From the NCBI GenBank assembly GCA_024638395.1, contig JAHEKK010000153.1, positions 1 through 7,310 on the forward strand: a stretch of 7,310 nt of DNA, read 5' to 3'. Positions within the stretch are counted from its first letter, which is position 1, and every line of letters begins with the position of its first letter. Shown here in pieces: positions 6,857 to 7,310 of the stretch. Under the pieces are notes generated by a model. It was not told where the DNA came from. It did not search any database and was given only the letters and a program-made list of their open reading frames with translations. The position numbers and the translations under genes are program-made. Source of the DNA: Gemmatimonadota bacterium. Its GTDB lineage: Bacteria; Gemmatimonadota; Gemmatimonadetes; Longimicrobiales; Gaopeijiaceae.

Positions 6857-6888
6857 GGCGGCTCAGGTAGCGGATGTGGCGGGAGCCC

Positions 6889-7310
6889 ATGGCCGGAACT
6901 TCGAAGATCGCCATCTACGGCGCCATTGCCGCCAACTCGGCCATCGCGGTGAGCAAGTTCGTCGCCGCTTTTTTCACGGGCTCGTCCGCCATGCTCTCGG
7001 AGGGCATCCACTCGCTGGTCGATACCGGCAACGGCGTCCTGCTGCTGTTCGGCATCCGCCGAAGCAAGCGCCCGCCGGACGCCAAGCATCCCTTCGGTTA
7101 CGGCAACGAGATTTTTTTCTGGAGCTTCGTCGTCGCCATCCTGATTTTCGCCCTCGGCGGCGGCATCGCGATTTACGAGGGTGTCCAGCACCTGCTGCAC
7201 CCCCGCGAGCTTAAACACGTGCAGTGGAACTACATCGTCCTGACACTGGCCATGGTCTTCGAGGGTTTTGCCCTGAAGATCGCGCTGCGCGTATTTCGCC
7301 CGCAACGCCG
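6889..7310 (+). CDS. Cation diffusion facilitator (CDF) family transporter, 3' end beyond the right edge
   Basis: The frame is open to the window edge, giving 140 codons. The sequence shows the first half of a CDF proton-coupled exporter of Zn, Fe or similar divalent metals in the inner membrane. TM1 is at about 8-29. TM2 carries HSLVDTGN (41-48), with the metal-site pair His41 and Asp45 (HxxxD). The conserved loop KHPFGYGNE is at 66-74, followed by TM3 (about 76-97) and the start of TM4 (about 113-129). The fifth helix with the second half of the metal site and the cytoplasmic domain are outside the window. The start is either ATG 6889, which fits the usual short N-terminus (GGGAG 3 nt away), or in-frame ATG 6874 (AGG 6 nt away), which lies directly after a TAG. 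It is divergent from the phosphatase gene. Confidence 0.9.
   Translation, partial: MAGTSKIAIYGAIAANSAIAVSKFVAAFFTGSSAMLSEGIHSLVDTGNGVLLLFGIRRSKRPPDAKHPFGYGNEIFFWSFVVAILIFALGGGIAIYEGVQHLLHPRELKHVQWNYIVLTLAMVFEGFALKIALRVFRPQR

Larger units (their letters stand above)
6662..6873. promoter_or_regulatory. Divergent intergenic region between phosphatase and CDF genes
   Basis: These 212 bp carry the promoters of two genes leaving in opposite directions. The stretch is clearly more AT-rich than its surroundings on the CDF side (6790-6855). Besides the phosphatase ribosome site (6669-6674), an inverted repeat and a weak promoter candidate for the CDF gene, I see no conserved element, small ORF with a credible start, or terminator. 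Confidence 0.5.

Noticed and set aside
6681..6914. Minus-strand frame of 77 codons in the phosphatase/CDF intergenic region
   Set aside because: It overlaps the start of the CDF gene, has no recognisable domain, and covers the region expected to hold promoters.

Overview
The window looks like two unrelated pieces of bacterial DNA that meet at about 4834-4849. The left part (1 to about 4840) is very GC-rich (42 of 60 bases in 961-1020). Its proteins resemble those I associate with Gemmatimonadota: a DUF2723/TMEM260-type membrane protein, a Tat-exported M24 protein, and an alpha/beta hydrolase of the type seen in that phylum. The right part (about 4840 to 7310) is less GC-rich (34 of 60 in 5941-6000). 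It carries a secreted metallophosphatase with added beta-sandwich domains and a cation diffusion facilitator, a combination more typical of a gammaproteobacterium. Both lineage assignments come from remembered family resemblance, not from a search.

Layout, left part: a 5'-complete alpha/beta hydrolase on the minus strand runs off the left edge (734 to 1). It starts only 23 bp from a divergent plus-strand TTG start (758) of a 764-residue GT-C-like membrane protein. That gene is followed after 25 bp by a plus-strand M24/creatinase-fold protein (3078-4490) with a twin-arginine signal, so the two probably form an operon. Only 7 bp beyond the M24 stop lies the stop codon of a convergent minus-strand gene, the C-terminal ~115 residues of an NAD-dependent epimerase (SDR). 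Its Rossmann N-terminus is absent.

Layout, right part: a minus-strand gene starting at 6661 encodes a signal peptide, a purple-acid-phosphatase-like N-terminal domain, a calcineurin-like metallophosphoesterase domain, a further beta-rich domain and one fibronectin type III repeat. The FN3 repeat breaks off at the junction, after which the frame runs 26 codons out of phase through the epimerase fragment. A 212-bp divergent intergenic region with a small inverted repeat separates it from a plus-strand CDF metal transporter that runs off the right edge.

The two most notable points are these. First, two genes are each broken inside a domain at the same place, with a change of composition and gene type: either a chimeric assembly or a recombination scar. 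Second, the M24 protein keeps the pita-bread fold signatures but has lost most of the canonical metal ligands, so it is probably not an ordinary metallo-aminopeptidase. I saw no RNA gene, CRISPR array, transposase or convincing terminator.
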